Source: Streptomyces justiciae (GTDB taxonomy: Bacteria > Actinomycetota > Actinomycetes > Streptomycetales > Streptomycetaceae). From it: a stretch of DNA of 64,000 nt. Positions 54,970 through 62,875 of the stretch are shown here, piece after piece; within the stretch, counting starts at the first letter, position 1; each line of letters begins with the position of its first letter. Location of the stretch: positions 248,001-312,000 of the forward strand of contig NZ_JADDXU010000003.1 in NCBI RefSeq assembly GCF_015163075.1. The letters are read 5' to 3'. Both the position numbers and the translations under genes were made by a program. Under the pieces are notes generated by a model. That model was not told the DNA's origin and ran no database searches. It saw only the letters and a program-made list of their open reading frames with translations.

Positions 54970-57900
54970 CTACACCGCGAGCCGGGCCAGCACCGCCTCA
55001 AAGAGCTCGGTGAACGCCGACTCGCGGTGCAGGTCGACGGTCAGGGCGTTCATGTCGCGCAGGATGTCGGCCAGTCTCGGGAGCTGGGCGCGGATCTCCG
55101 TGTAGAGGTCCATGTCCTCCCGGAATCCCTGGAGGTTGGCCGACGACACGGACTTGAGCGCCTCGTCCAGTTCGGCGATCTGCTCCTCCCAGTACCGCAC
55201 GTACGCGACCCGGTCCTTCGCCCGGTGGATCCGCGCGTCGGGAAGCACCACCGGGAACACCCGGTCCCGGAAGTCCCCGTGCTGGGCGACCTGCAGCAGC
55301 TCGAACAGACAGCTCTGCGACTTGAGGTAGGCGTCGCTGATCACGAGGATCACGCACTTGCCCTCCCCGATGCGCTCCATGAACCGGCCGATGGACGCCT
55401 TGTACCCGGCGTCCCGCCGGTCGCGCACCATGATGAGGCCGCGCTCCTGGAAGGCGGCGTCCAGTTGGTCGGCGAGGGCGTTGCTCTCCTCGCTCCAGGA
55501 GTACGACAGATAGACGTGCGCGGACTGCTCTGTCGACAGCGGCTCCGGTACCGCCAGCCTGAACCTCAGCGCCTCCAGCTGCATGTCCGACCGCAGCCCC
55601 CCGAACGCCGGATGGTCGAAAGGGATGGCGTACAACGTCAGCACCAGGTCGAACAGCGCGACGACATACCTGCTGTACCAGACGTCGTCCTGGAACTCGC
55701 CGGGCAGCAGGCCGCGCAACTCGTCGGGAAGGATCGCCTCGGCGGCACCGGTGCGCAGCAGCGGGGCGACACGGGGCGACCGCCCGGGGCGCGTCCGCCG
55801 CCGCTCCCGGATCAGCGCGGCGTCGGCACCGAGCCGCGCGAACTCCCGTGCGTACGCGCGTGTCACGACCGCCAGCACGAAGTCATCGTCCTGGACGTCG
55901 CCCGCCTCCTCGACGACGAGCACACCGGCATCCCGCAGATCGCGGGCGAGTTGGGCGACCCACTCCGCGTCCTCGGGCAGATGGCTGACGTAGCACCGGG
56001 GCACCGCGCGGTCGGCGCGGAAGCTCTTCACCCGGACCAGGCGGGTCTCGTACGCCCCGCGCAGCCGCGCCGCCGCCCGGTCCGTCCCGACGAGCCGGCT
56101 GTCCTCCTCGCCGAGCGCGACCGGCCCGTCGAGATCCGGCAGGGCGATGCGCTCCCCGCACCGCGAGCAGAACATCGTCCCCAGCCTGTCCCGCAGGGCG
56201 CCGATCACCACCGTACGGTCCTGCTTGTGGCCGTTCCCACAGGCCACCGGCGGGAAGGGGGTGACCGTGACGTCATGGCGCTCGTAGAGGAAACCCTCCA
56301 GGAGCCCCTGGAAGGCGTTCCGGCCGTACGGCGGCACCGCCTCGCTGTAGTGGAGCACGAGCTCGATCTCGCCCTCCCGCTCCTGAAGGAGACGCAGACC
56401 GCAGATCTCGCCGCTGCCCATCTCGAACTGGGCCTGGTTCTGCCAGTAGTTGACCCGGGTGAAGCGGCGGGTGTGGCCGAGCAGCACCACGAGCGCGGCG
56501 TAGACGTTCTCCACGCGGCCGCGGACGACGTACGTCATGTCGTCGACGGTCTCGACCGCGTCGTACAGCGGCCGCTTCTGCTTGATCAGGCCGGGGAAGA
56601 TCAGCAGGGTCTCCGCGCCGAGGGTCTCCCGGAAGCAGAGGTTGTGCTCCAGGAACCGCGCCACCGCGGCGTCGACGAGCACCTGCCTCTCGTCGGGGGC
56701 CAGCGTCTCCAGCTCGGGGAAGCGGTACTCGCCGGCCAGCAGGGAGGCCTCGCTCGTCGCGCCGAGCGCCTGCGGGTGCTTGTCGGCCTGGAGGAAGATC
56801 GAGGAGGCCAGGTCGACGAGCACCTCGGGGGCCAGCAGGATCGCCTCCGCGCCGGCCGAGGTGCGCAGCACCGACACATAGCCGTGGTTCTCCAGGTGTC
56901 CGACGGCGGTCATCATCTCGTCGTCGGTGAACCGCCAGCCGGCGTCCGTGGCCTGGAGCTGCTCTCTCAGGTCCGCCGGCCGGACCAGGACCTCGCTGCG
57001 GTCGGGCCGTTCCTTCAGCGCCAGGACGTACTCCTTGATGCGCTTGAAGGTGACGGTGGTGACCGTGGTGGTCATCCGCTCCCACTGGATCTGGCCGCGC
57101 AACAGCTCCATCAGTGCGCCGACCCCCGAGCCGGTCATGGCACTGGTGCTGACGTATCCGCCGCTGATCCCCCGGCTCTGGCAGAACTGCTCGAGGTCCG
57201 ACGCCGGGAGGGCGGAGGTGCCCCGGTCGTCCCGCGCGCCGACCAGGACGGTCGGCGGGAGGCTCCTGCCGCCGGACAGCTGCTGGAGCCAGAACTCCAC
57301 GCCCTTCAACGGCTCCTGACGGTTCGTCGGGTCGAAGAGCACGAGCGCGAGATCGACGTTGTCGAGGAAGATCGCGTGCACCGGCCGGTACACGTGCTGC
57401 CCCGCGAGGTCCCACAGCACGGCCTCGCAGTCGGTGCCGTCCGCGCGCTGCGTCCGTACGTCGTCGACGACCCAGAACTGCTGCCCGTGCGTCGACGCGT
57501 GCTCCCGGAACTCGTCGTGCGCGAGCCGCCACCCGAGCCCGGTCTTCCCGACACCGGAGTCCCCGACGAGGACGACCTTGGCGGTCATGTAGCGGACGGA
57601 CTCCACGGGCGCCGGCTGGCCGAGGAGCCGGTCGAGGTCGTAGTCCCAGACGGAGAGGCCTGAGTGGTTGGTCCAGACGGCGAAGCGGGGGTGGGCGGGG
57701 TGGAAGTCCAGGACCGGGGCGGTGCGCCATTTCCAGTCGATGGGGTCCTCGTATTCCTCGCCGCGGCTGCGGACGGCGGCATCTTCCGCTTCGTCGTGTT
57801 GAGGGAGCCGCACGACCGCGACGGTCGTCCAGTCGTCCGTGCGCCACAGCCGGACGGTTCCGTCGTCCGAGGCCGTCCCCATGAGCTTGCCGTCCATGGA

Positions 57901-58674
57901 GAACGCCACGTTCCAGACCCGGTCGGTGTGACCCTCCAAGGTCGTGGCGCGCTGCTCCGGATCGACGGTGGGGAAGGGTGACCGCAGCCCGACAGCGCCA
58001 CGGCTCGTGCCGAAGGCGAGCACCCCCGTGTGCCCGGACCAGGCGAGGCAGGACACGTTGTCAGGGGTGTCCCACCCCGTCAGAGAGACGGGTTGCGAGG
58101 TGACGGAAGGCCCCGTCTTCCACGTCTGGACCGTGCGGTCGGCCGAGGAACTGGCCAGGCCGAGTCCGTCCGACATCCAGGCGAGGTCGGTCACGAAGTC
58201 CGTGTGACCCTCGAAGGTGTGCTGGAGCCGCCCGTCACCGACGTCCCAGACTCGGACCGTGTTGTCGTACCCGCAGGACGCGAGGAGATGGCCGAAGCGG
58301 AAGTTCCCCCAGGCGACCCGGAAGACCCATTCCCTGTTCGCCGCCAGATGCTGGGGCGGCCTGAGCCCCTCGAGATCCCAGATCCGAACGCCGCCGTGGC
58401 CGCAGGCACCGGCGAACCGGGAACCGTCCGGCGCCCAGGACACGTGCCCCACGTCCGCACGGTCCGCTGTGTCGAGCAGGGGCACCTCGAAGACCGCGAC
58501 GTCCGTGCCACTCTCCGCGTGCACGACACGGACGCGGTCCGGCGCGGCCGGCACGGCGACCAGCGCCCCGTCGGGCGACCAGGCGACAAAACGCCCGCAC
58601 TCCTCGCCCGGCGGCTGCCCCAGCCCCCGCCTCAGCCACACACCCGTGCTGGACGACTCCCCGTACTCCGCCAT
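54970..58674 (-). CDS. WD40 - Roc GTPase - zinc ribbon - double TIR protein
   Basis: A 1234-residue multidomain protein. Residues 25-350: about seven WD40 repeats (VRIWDLEG, VRVWDVGD, VRLWRTDD, GHTDFVTDLAW). About 365-540: Ras-like/Roc GTPase, Walker A GDSGVGKTG, switch LWDLAGQHVYR, base-binding GARDD. Then winged-helix/COR-like region (570-780). Zinc ribbon CGNGH...CSRCG near 810-835. TIR-like domain 1 from about 890 (RCYVSHLPEDAEWVAQL), degenerate. TIR domain 2 from about 1050 (AHVYLSYSWSEESNALADQL) retains SCLFEL, whose glutamate fits the NADase site. A coiled, helical end follows. ATG 58674 follows GGGGGA. Likely a GTP-switched immune or cell-death effector sensing something through WD40; this is inference from architecture. 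Stand-alone, no obvious partner genes. Confidence 0.88.
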   Translation of the reverse strand: MAEYGESSSTGVWLRRGLGQPPGEECGRFVAWSPDGALVAVPAAPDRVRVVHAESGTDVAVFEVPLLDTADRADVGHVSWAPDGSRFAGACGHGGVRIWDLEGLRPPQHLAANREWVFRVAWGNFRFGHLLASCGYDNTVRVWDVGDGRLQHTFEGHTDFVTDLAWMSDGLGLASSSADRTVQTWKTGPSVTSQPVSLTGWDTPDNVSCLAWSGHTGVLAFGTSRGAVGLRSPFPTVDPEQRATTLEGHTDRVWNVAFSMDGKLMGTASDDGTVRLWRTDDWTTVAVVRLPQHDEAEDAAVRSRGEEYEDPIDWKWRTAPVLDFHPAHPRFAVWTNHSGLSVWDYDLDRLLGQPAPVESVRYMTAKVVLVGDSGVGKTGLGWRLAHDEFREHASTHGQQFWVVDDVRTQRADGTDCEAVLWDLAGQHVYRPVHAIFLDNVDLALVLFDPTNRQEPLKGVEFWLQQLSGGRSLPPTVLVGARDDRGTSALPASDLEQFCQSRGISGGYVSTSAMTGSGVGALMELLRGQIQWERMTTTVTTVTFKRIKEYVLALKERPDRSEVLVRPADLREQLQATDAGWRFTDDEMMTAVGHLENHGYVSVLRTSAGAEAILLAPEVLVDLASSIFLQADKHPQALGATSEASLLAGEYRFPELETLAPDERQVLVDAAVARFLEHNLCFRETLGAETLLIFPGLIKQKRPLYDAVETVDDMTYVVRGRVENVYAALVVLLGHTRRFTRVNYWQNQAQFEMGSGEICGLRLLQEREGEIELVLHYSEAVPPYGRNAFQGLLEGFLYERHDVTVTPFPPVACGNGHKQDRTVVIGALRDRLGTMFCSRCGERIALPDLDGPVALGEEDSRLVGTDRAAARLRGAYETRLVRVKSFRADRAVPRCYVSHLPEDAEWVAQLARDLRDAGVLVVEEAGDVQDDDFVLAVVTRAYAREFARLGADAALIRERRRTRPGRSPRVAPLLRTGAAEAILPDELRGLLPGEFQDDVWYSRYVVALFDLVLTLYAIPFDHPAFGGLRSDMQLEALRFRLAVPEPLSTEQSAHVYLSYSWSEESNALADQLDAAFQERGLIMVRDRRDAGYKASIGRFMERIGEGKCVILVISDAYLKSQSCLFELLQVAQHGDFRDRVFPVVLPDARIHRAKDRVAYVRYWEEQIAELDEALKSVSSANLQGFREDMDLYTEIRAQLPRLADILRDMNALTVDLHRESAFTELFEAVLARLAV

Positions 58675-58763
58675 GATCCCCCGCACGTGCCCCGAGCCCG
58701 CCCCCTGCTGTGGACCACAAGGTTAGAACCAACGGCACGTGCGGGCAGGCCGGTTCGCCGCGA

Positions 58764-59549
58764 CTACTGCACGTCCACGAAGTCGCCGGCCGCGTTGACC
58801 GCCGGGGTGGTCGAGGTGCCCGCGAAGGAGTAGCGGAAGTAGCCGTCGCCGGCCGCGGTGACGGTGGTCTTGAGGTTGCCCGTCGAGTCGGTCTTGATCG
58901 TCTTGACGGTCGTGTAGGTGCTGGAGCCCTTCTTGCGGAACTGCAGCTTCACCGACTGGCCCGTGTACCCGTGGTACAGGTTGTCCTCCCAGTTGGCCCG
59001 GGAGAGCTTGCCGGTGACGGTGATGGTCTTGCCCTTCTTCACCGGTTCCGGCGAGGCGTTGACCGTCAGCTTCGAGGCGCGCTGCACCTTGAAGGTGGTG
59101 GCGGCGTCCCGGTGGATGTAGTCGAAGTCGTTGGCGGAGACGAGCGCACCGAGGTTCCAGGTGCCCGCCGCGGCGTTGTCGGCGAAGCCGGTCGACCCCT
59201 GCGGGTCGAAGGTCAGCGTGCCCGAGCAGGTCGACGTGGTGGCGCTGACCTTGACGCAGGTGATGTCGCCGTCGTCGTACCAGATCGTCGCGTAGTTCGG
59301 GCCGGGCCCGTCGCCGCTGATGTACGACGTCTTGGCGATGCCCGAGTTGTCCGTCGCGGTCACGGACACCTTGGCAGAGACCACGTTGGTGGTGCCCACC
59401 ACGACCGGCTTGCCGCCGTTGACGACGGCCTTGTCGATCGTGATGTCCCCGGCACCTCCGTCGTCCGCCTGGGCGCTGGTGGCGCCGACCGCGGTGACGG
59501 CCAGTGCGAGGCTGGTGCCGAGCAGGGCAAAGCGCGTGGTTGCGCGCAT
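58764..59549 (-). CDS. Secreted beta-rich protein, Ig-like repeats
   Basis: A 261-residue secreted protein. Signal peptide MRATTRFALLGTSLALAVTAV ... AQA. The mature chain is Thr/Val/Gly-rich with two beta-sandwich-like stretches: one with YISGDGPGPNYATIWYDD and ITCVKV ... TCSG (disulfide), the other (about 165-255: VKKGKTITVTGKLSRANW, VKLQFRKKGSSTYTTV, GYFRYSFAGT) matching actinobacterial Ig-like wall or adhesion repeats. ATG 59549 has GGGGGGA 5 bases upstream. No catalytic motif; target unknown. Confidence 0.75.
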   Translation of the reverse strand: MRATTRFALLGTSLALAVTAVGATSAQADDGGAGDITIDKAVVNGGKPVVVGTTNVVSAKVSVTATDNSGIAKTSYISGDGPGPNYATIWYDDGDITCVKVSATTSTCSGTLTFDPQGSTGFADNAAAGTWNLGALVSANDFDYIHRDAATTFKVQRASKLTVNASPEPVKKGKTITVTGKLSRANWEDNLYHGYTGQSVKLQFRKKGSSTYTTVKTIKTDSTGNLKTTVTAAGDGYFRYSFAGTSTTPAVNAAGDFVDVQ

Positions 59550-59709
59550 GAACATCCCCCCATGGAGTCCTTGCCCGACCAGAATCGATCTGATCGGACC
59601 TGATCAGAGGGGAGCGTATGCCGTTGGCCAAGGCCTAACCACGTTGTTATTTCAACGACTTCGCCACAGCACTGTCACAGACCCCAGGCGCCTCAGCCGC
59701 TTCAGCCGC

Positions 59710-59751
59710 CTCAGGCACCTCAGGCACCTCAGGCACCTCAGGCACCTCAGG
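59710..59751 (-). repeat. 9-base tandem repeat carrying stop codons
   Basis: Four perfect copies of CTCAGGCAC (59710-59745) plus a partial copy that contains the phosphoribosyltransferase stop. On the minus strand each unit gives another in-frame TGA, so stops recur every third codon after the gene end. A degenerate version (CTCAGCCGC) continues toward 59690. Confidence 0.8.
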
Positions 59752-60250
59752 CGTCGAGAACCTGCCCCGCCCGCTTCACGACCGGCGGTTCGACGCTCCA
59801 CGGGAAGTTGATCCAGTCATCCGTCCGCTTCCACACGTACTCGCACTTCACCAGCGACTGCGACTTCTCGTAGATCACGGCGGACCGCACCTCGGCGACA
59901 TGGTCGAGGCAGAAGTCGTGCACCAGCTTGAGCGTCTTGCCGGTGTCGGCGACGTCGTCGGTGATCAGGATCTTCTTGTCGGAGAAGTCGATGGCGTTGG
60001 GGACGGGGGCGAGCATGACGGGCATTTCCAGGGTCGTCCCCACGCCCGTGTAGAACTCCACGTTGACCAGGTGGATGTTCTTGCAGTCGAGGGCGTAGGC
60101 CAGCCCGCCGGCGACGAAGACTCCACCCCGCGCGATGCTGAGCACGATGTCCGGCTCGTACCCGTCGTCGGCGATGGTCTGCGCGAGCTCGCGGACGGCG
60201 GCGCCGAAACGCTCGTAGGTGAGGTTCTCCCGTACGGCTGCGTCGCTCAT
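59747..60250 (-). CDS. Phosphoribosyltransferase family protein
   Basis: A 167-residue type I PRTase. IVLSIARGGVFVAGGLAYALD near residue 37 and the PRPP loop KILITDDVADTGKTLKLV near residue 94 match the xanthine/hypoxanthine-guanine branch. Base specificity cannot be set. ATG at 60250 follows AGGTG; a GTG at 60256 overlapping the dcd stop by 4 bases is the alternative. Co-transcribed with dcd in nucleotide metabolism. Confidence 0.88.
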   Translation of the reverse strand: MSDAAVRENLTYERFGAAVRELAQTIADDGYEPDIVLSIARGGVFVAGGLAYALDCKNIHLVNVEFYTGVGTTLEMPVMLAPVPNAIDFSDKKILITDDVADTGKTLKLVHDFCLDHVAEVRSAVIYEKSQSLVKCEYVWKRTDDWINFPWSVEPPVVKRAGQVLDA

Positions 60251-60252
60251 GC

Positions 60253-60828
60253 TCACACCTGGGTCCGATGGAAGTTGAGGAAGGAGCGGGAGGCGGTGGG
60301 CCCGCGCTGGCCCTGGTACCGGGAGCCGTACCGCTCACTGCCGTACGGGAACTCGGCCGGCGAGGACAGCCGGAACATGCACAGCTGGCCGATCTTCATG
60401 CCGGGCCACAGCTTGATGGGGAGGGTGGCGAGGTTGGACAGCTCGAGGGTGACGTGCCCGCTGAAGCCGGGGTCGATGAACCCGGCGGTGGAGTGCGTGA
60501 CGAGCCCGAGCCGCCCGAGGGAGGACTTGCCCTCAAGGCGGGAAGCGAGATCATCGGGAAGCGTGATGACCTCGTACGTCGAGGCGAGCACGAACTCACC
60601 GGGGTGCAGGATGAACGGCTCGTCGCCCTCCGGCTCCACCAGCCGCGTCAGATCGGCCTGCTCGATGGAGGGGTCGATGTGCGGGTACCGGTGGTTCTCG
60701 AACACCCGGAAGTAGCGATCGAGGCGCACGTCGATGCTGGACGGCTGCACCATGGATTCGTCGTAGGGATCGATCCGTACCCGCCCGGCGTCGATCTCGG
60801 CCCGGATGTCCTTGTCTGAGAGAAGCAC
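60253..60828 (-). CDS. dcd: dCTP deaminase
   Basis: A 191-residue enzyme that deaminates dCTP to dUTP (or to dUMP in the bifunctional type). Signature [19 protein letters not shown] near residue 98, with the catalytic glutamate in [13 protein letters not shown] near residue 125. Length and C-terminal [11 protein letters not shown] region match actinobacterial Dcd. GTG start at 60828 with GGGA a short way upstream. Upstream partner of the phosphoribosyltransferase gene. Confidence 0.94.
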   Translation of the reverse strand: MLLSDKDIRAEIDAGRVRIDPYDESMVQPSSIDVRLDRYFRVFENHRYPHIDPSIEQADLTRLVEPEGDEPFILHPGEFVLASTYEVITLPDDLASRLEGKSSLGRLGLVTHSTAGFIDPGFSGHVTLELSNLATLPIKLWPGMKIGQLCMFRLSSPAEFPYGSERYGSRYQGQRGPTASRSFLNFHRTQV

Positions 60829-60911
60829 GTCCCGAGGATACGCAAGGCGCGCGGACCGATTCGAATCGGACGCCGCGCGCCTGTGTCACTGCCGGGTGGT
60901 TGCTGCCGTGG

Positions 60912-61070
60912 CTAGTGCTTCTCCAAGGTCACGGGTACGACGCTGCGGAGCCGCGCACACCGTGGACATCGGACCAGCCGACCGGGGCCGAGGCGCTCGG
61001 CCTGCTGCATCGGGAACGAAGCGGTGCTGAACACGTGCCCATCGGCACAGCGGACGACGGTGCGTTCCAT
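60912..61070 (-). CDS. Small zinc-ribbon protein
   Basis: About 52 residues: RCADGHVFSTASFPM ... RLVRCPRCARLRSVVPV. The Cys-x2-Gly-His and Cys-x2-Cys pairs form a likely zinc ribbon in a basic, compact protein. Found as a conserved small gene in Streptomyces as far as I recall. ATG 61070 preferred (GGGA just upstream); ATG 61094 is also possible. No assigned function. Confidence 0.6.
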   Translation of the reverse strand: MERTVVRCADGHVFSTASFPMQQAERLGPGRLVRCPRCARLRSVVPVTLEKH

Positions 61071-61343
61071 CAAGTCCCAGAGTCCCTTCCCCAAGAGCCC
61101 CGTCCGGCTGTTGCTCGCCGGACGACAAATGCCACATTACGGGATGGAAGGAACGACTCTCCAGGCGGCACTCCGACCACTCCCGGACCCTCTCCCACCC
61201 CTCCACCGTACGCCCCAACTCCGGCCCCCCGCAGCCCTGTCACACCCCCGTAACGCACACAGACCCCACGGCTTCAGCGCCGGGGGTCTGACATGGGGTA
61301 CAGTGACGAGGCATTACGACACCGGTCCCAACCGGCGTCTTAC

Positions 61344-61417
61344 GCGGGTGTAGTTTAATGGTAGAACATCAGCTTCCCAAGCTGAGAGCGCGAGTTCGAT
61401 TCTCGTCACCCGCTCCA
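61344..61417 (+). tRNA. tRNA-Gly (CCC)
   Basis: A 74-base cloverleaf including encoded CCA. Acceptor stem GCGGGTG/CACCCGC, D arm with GTTTAATGGTAGAAC, anticodon stem TCAGC/GCTGA with loop TTCCCAA (anticodon CCC at 61376-61378, reads GGG), T arm with GTTCGATTC. Upstream (61261-61289) is a hairpin AGACCCC/GGGGTCT. Its 3-prime part is the likely attachment site of the integrated element that follows. Confidence 0.95.
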
Positions 61418-61422
61418 TGCGA

Positions 61423-61449
61423 AACCCCCAGGCCGTGGGCCCGGGGGTT
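61423..61449. terminator. Hairpin after tRNA-Gly
   Basis: AACCCCC / GGGGGTT (61423-61429, 61443-61449) with an inner GGCC/GGCC pairing and a T-rich tail (TTTGTTGT). Terminates the tRNA and perhaps int from the other side. Confidence 0.75.
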
Positions 61450-61496
61450 CTTTGTTGTCTAGACCGGTGCGAGGGGTGCGCACCACAAGCGCACCA

Positions 61497-62663
61497 TTAG
61501 CTCTCGGCGGCCTCCTCACTGTGGTGCGCGGAGTGGTCCTTGTGGTGCTTCGCACGCTCGGCGCGGACCAGGTCGTCGAGTCCGGCGGCCACCTCGCGCT
61601 GACGCTCCTCGTCGGAGTGCTGATAGATCAGCGCCGCCTTCTCCGAGGACTGCCCGGCGCGAACCATCGTGTCCTTGAGAGTCGCGCCCGAGCGAGTCGA
61701 GAGGGTGTGCCCGGTGTGACGAAGGTCGTAGAAGCGGAAGCCGTCCGGGAGGCCAGCGGCCGTACGGGCGCGTCGCCACTTTCGGCCGAACGACGTGCGC
61801 CGGAAGGGCGCCCCCTTCTCCCCCACGAAAACGAGTCCGTCGGGTCCCTTCTCGGCGAACCAAGCGAGGTGCTGTTTCACCTCCTTGTGGAGGAACGGCG
61901 GGAGGACGACGACACGGACGCCCGCCTCGGACTTGGTCTCGCCGGGGGCCCGCTTGCCGTTGGTCCGCTCAGGCTCGGCGACGCGGACTCGGATCACGAG
62001 GTTGTCGACGTCGACGTCCCGGCGGCGGAGGCCGGCCAGCTCCTCGGGGCGCATCGGACCGTAGGCGCCGAGGTAGACCATCAGGCGCCAACGGATGCCG
62101 ATCGCGTCGGCGAGGGCGTCGACCTGGGCGACGGTGGCGATACGACGTTCGGCGGCTGACTCCTTGCCCGCGCCCTTGATCCGGCACGGGTTGCGGGTGA
62201 TCAGGTCGTCGTCGACCGCTGTCTCCAGGATGCCCTTGAGGAGGCGGTACGCCTTGGCGATCGTCGTCTTGGCTGTGGTGGTGCGAAGCCGCTCGGCGCG
62301 CCATTCGCGAACGCGCGGCGCGGTGATCTCATCCAGGTCGAGGTCACCGAAGGTCGGGAGGATGTGGAGCCGTAGGAGATCCTCGTAGAGGTCTACGGTG
62401 CGCACCGACAGCTCTCGTTCCTCGACCCACTTCTCGGCGTAGACGCGGAAGTTGACTGCCCCGGCGTCCGGAGCGCGCCAGTCTCCCCGGGTGAGGTCTG
62501 CCTCCACCTGAGACAGCCAGACCTCCGCGTCCTTCTTGGTCTCGAACGTCTCCTCCGCGCGGATGCGCTCACCGTCAGGACCGAGGTAGGAAGCAGTCCA
62601 GCGGCCGGACCGGTACCGCCTCACCGCGCCGAAGCGGCGTCTCCTGCCTTTCTTGTTGGCCAT
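61497..62663 (-). CDS. int: Site-specific tyrosine recombinase (integrase)
   Basis: A 388-residue integrase. An N-terminal AP2-like/arm-binding region (GAVRRYRSGRWTASYLGPDG) precedes the SAM-like core-binding domain (about 70-160), then the catalytic domain: Arg in GPMRPEELAGLRRRD (about R214), YDLRHTGH (Arg box), GQSSEKAALIYQH (nucleophile Tyr). The usual His in the M/AGHSS motif is Gln here, a change from the common form. Stop lies 80 bases from the tRNA 3-prime end. Overlaps xis by 1 base. Catalyses integration at tRNA-Gly. Confidence 0.93.
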   Translation of the reverse strand: MANKKGRRRRFGAVRRYRSGRWTASYLGPDGERIRAEETFETKKDAEVWLSQVEADLTRGDWRAPDAGAVNFRVYAEKWVEERELSVRTVDLYEDLLRLHILPTFGDLDLDEITAPRVREWRAERLRTTTAKTTIAKAYRLLKGILETAVDDDLITRNPCRIKGAGKESAAERRIATVAQVDALADAIGIRWRLMVYLGAYGPMRPEELAGLRRRDVDVDNLVIRVRVAEPERTNGKRAPGETKSEAGVRVVVLPPFLHKEVKQHLAWFAEKGPDGLVFVGEKGAPFRRTSFGRKWRRARTAAGLPDGFRFYDLRHTGHTLSTRSGATLKDTMVRAGQSSEKAALIYQHSDEERQREVAAGLDDLVRAERAKHHKDHSAHHSEEAAES

Positions 62664-62875
62664 CAGGCGGCCCTCCTAAGGGCGGTGCGCCGGAGCCGGA
62701 TCGGCTCGACGGTGCGGGACCGGATGAACTCCTCGACCGCGCTCTCAGGGATACGGACATGCCGGCCGAGCTTCACGTACCGAATGCGTCGCTCCTCGAT
62801 CAGCCGCCGAGGGAATCGGGCGCTCGTACCGAGTAGCTCGGCGACCTGGTCGACGGACAGGTAGCGGTCGGTCAT
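62663..62875 (-). CDS. xis: Excisionase-like HTH protein
   Basis: A 70-residue MerR-like/HTH_17 protein: YLSVDQVAELLGTSARFPRRLIEERRIRYVKLGRHVRIPESAVEEFI. Such proteins bend att DNA for excision. Overlaps int by 1 base and repSA by 4 bases, so all are translated together. Confidence 0.88.
   Translation of the reverse strand: MTDRYLSVDQVAELLGTSARFPRRLIEERRIRYVKLGRHVRIPESAVEEFIRSRTVEPIRLRRTALRRAA

Noticed and set aside
55027..57663. Plus-strand open frame of 878 codons opposite the WD40-Roc-TIR gene
   Set aside because: It mirrors the codon pattern of the minus-strand gene in high-GC DNA, has no recognisable domain, and the minus frame carries clear WD40, GTPase and TIR motifs.
59690..59751. 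CRISPR or satellite-type array
   Set aside because: A 9-base contiguous repeat without spacers.
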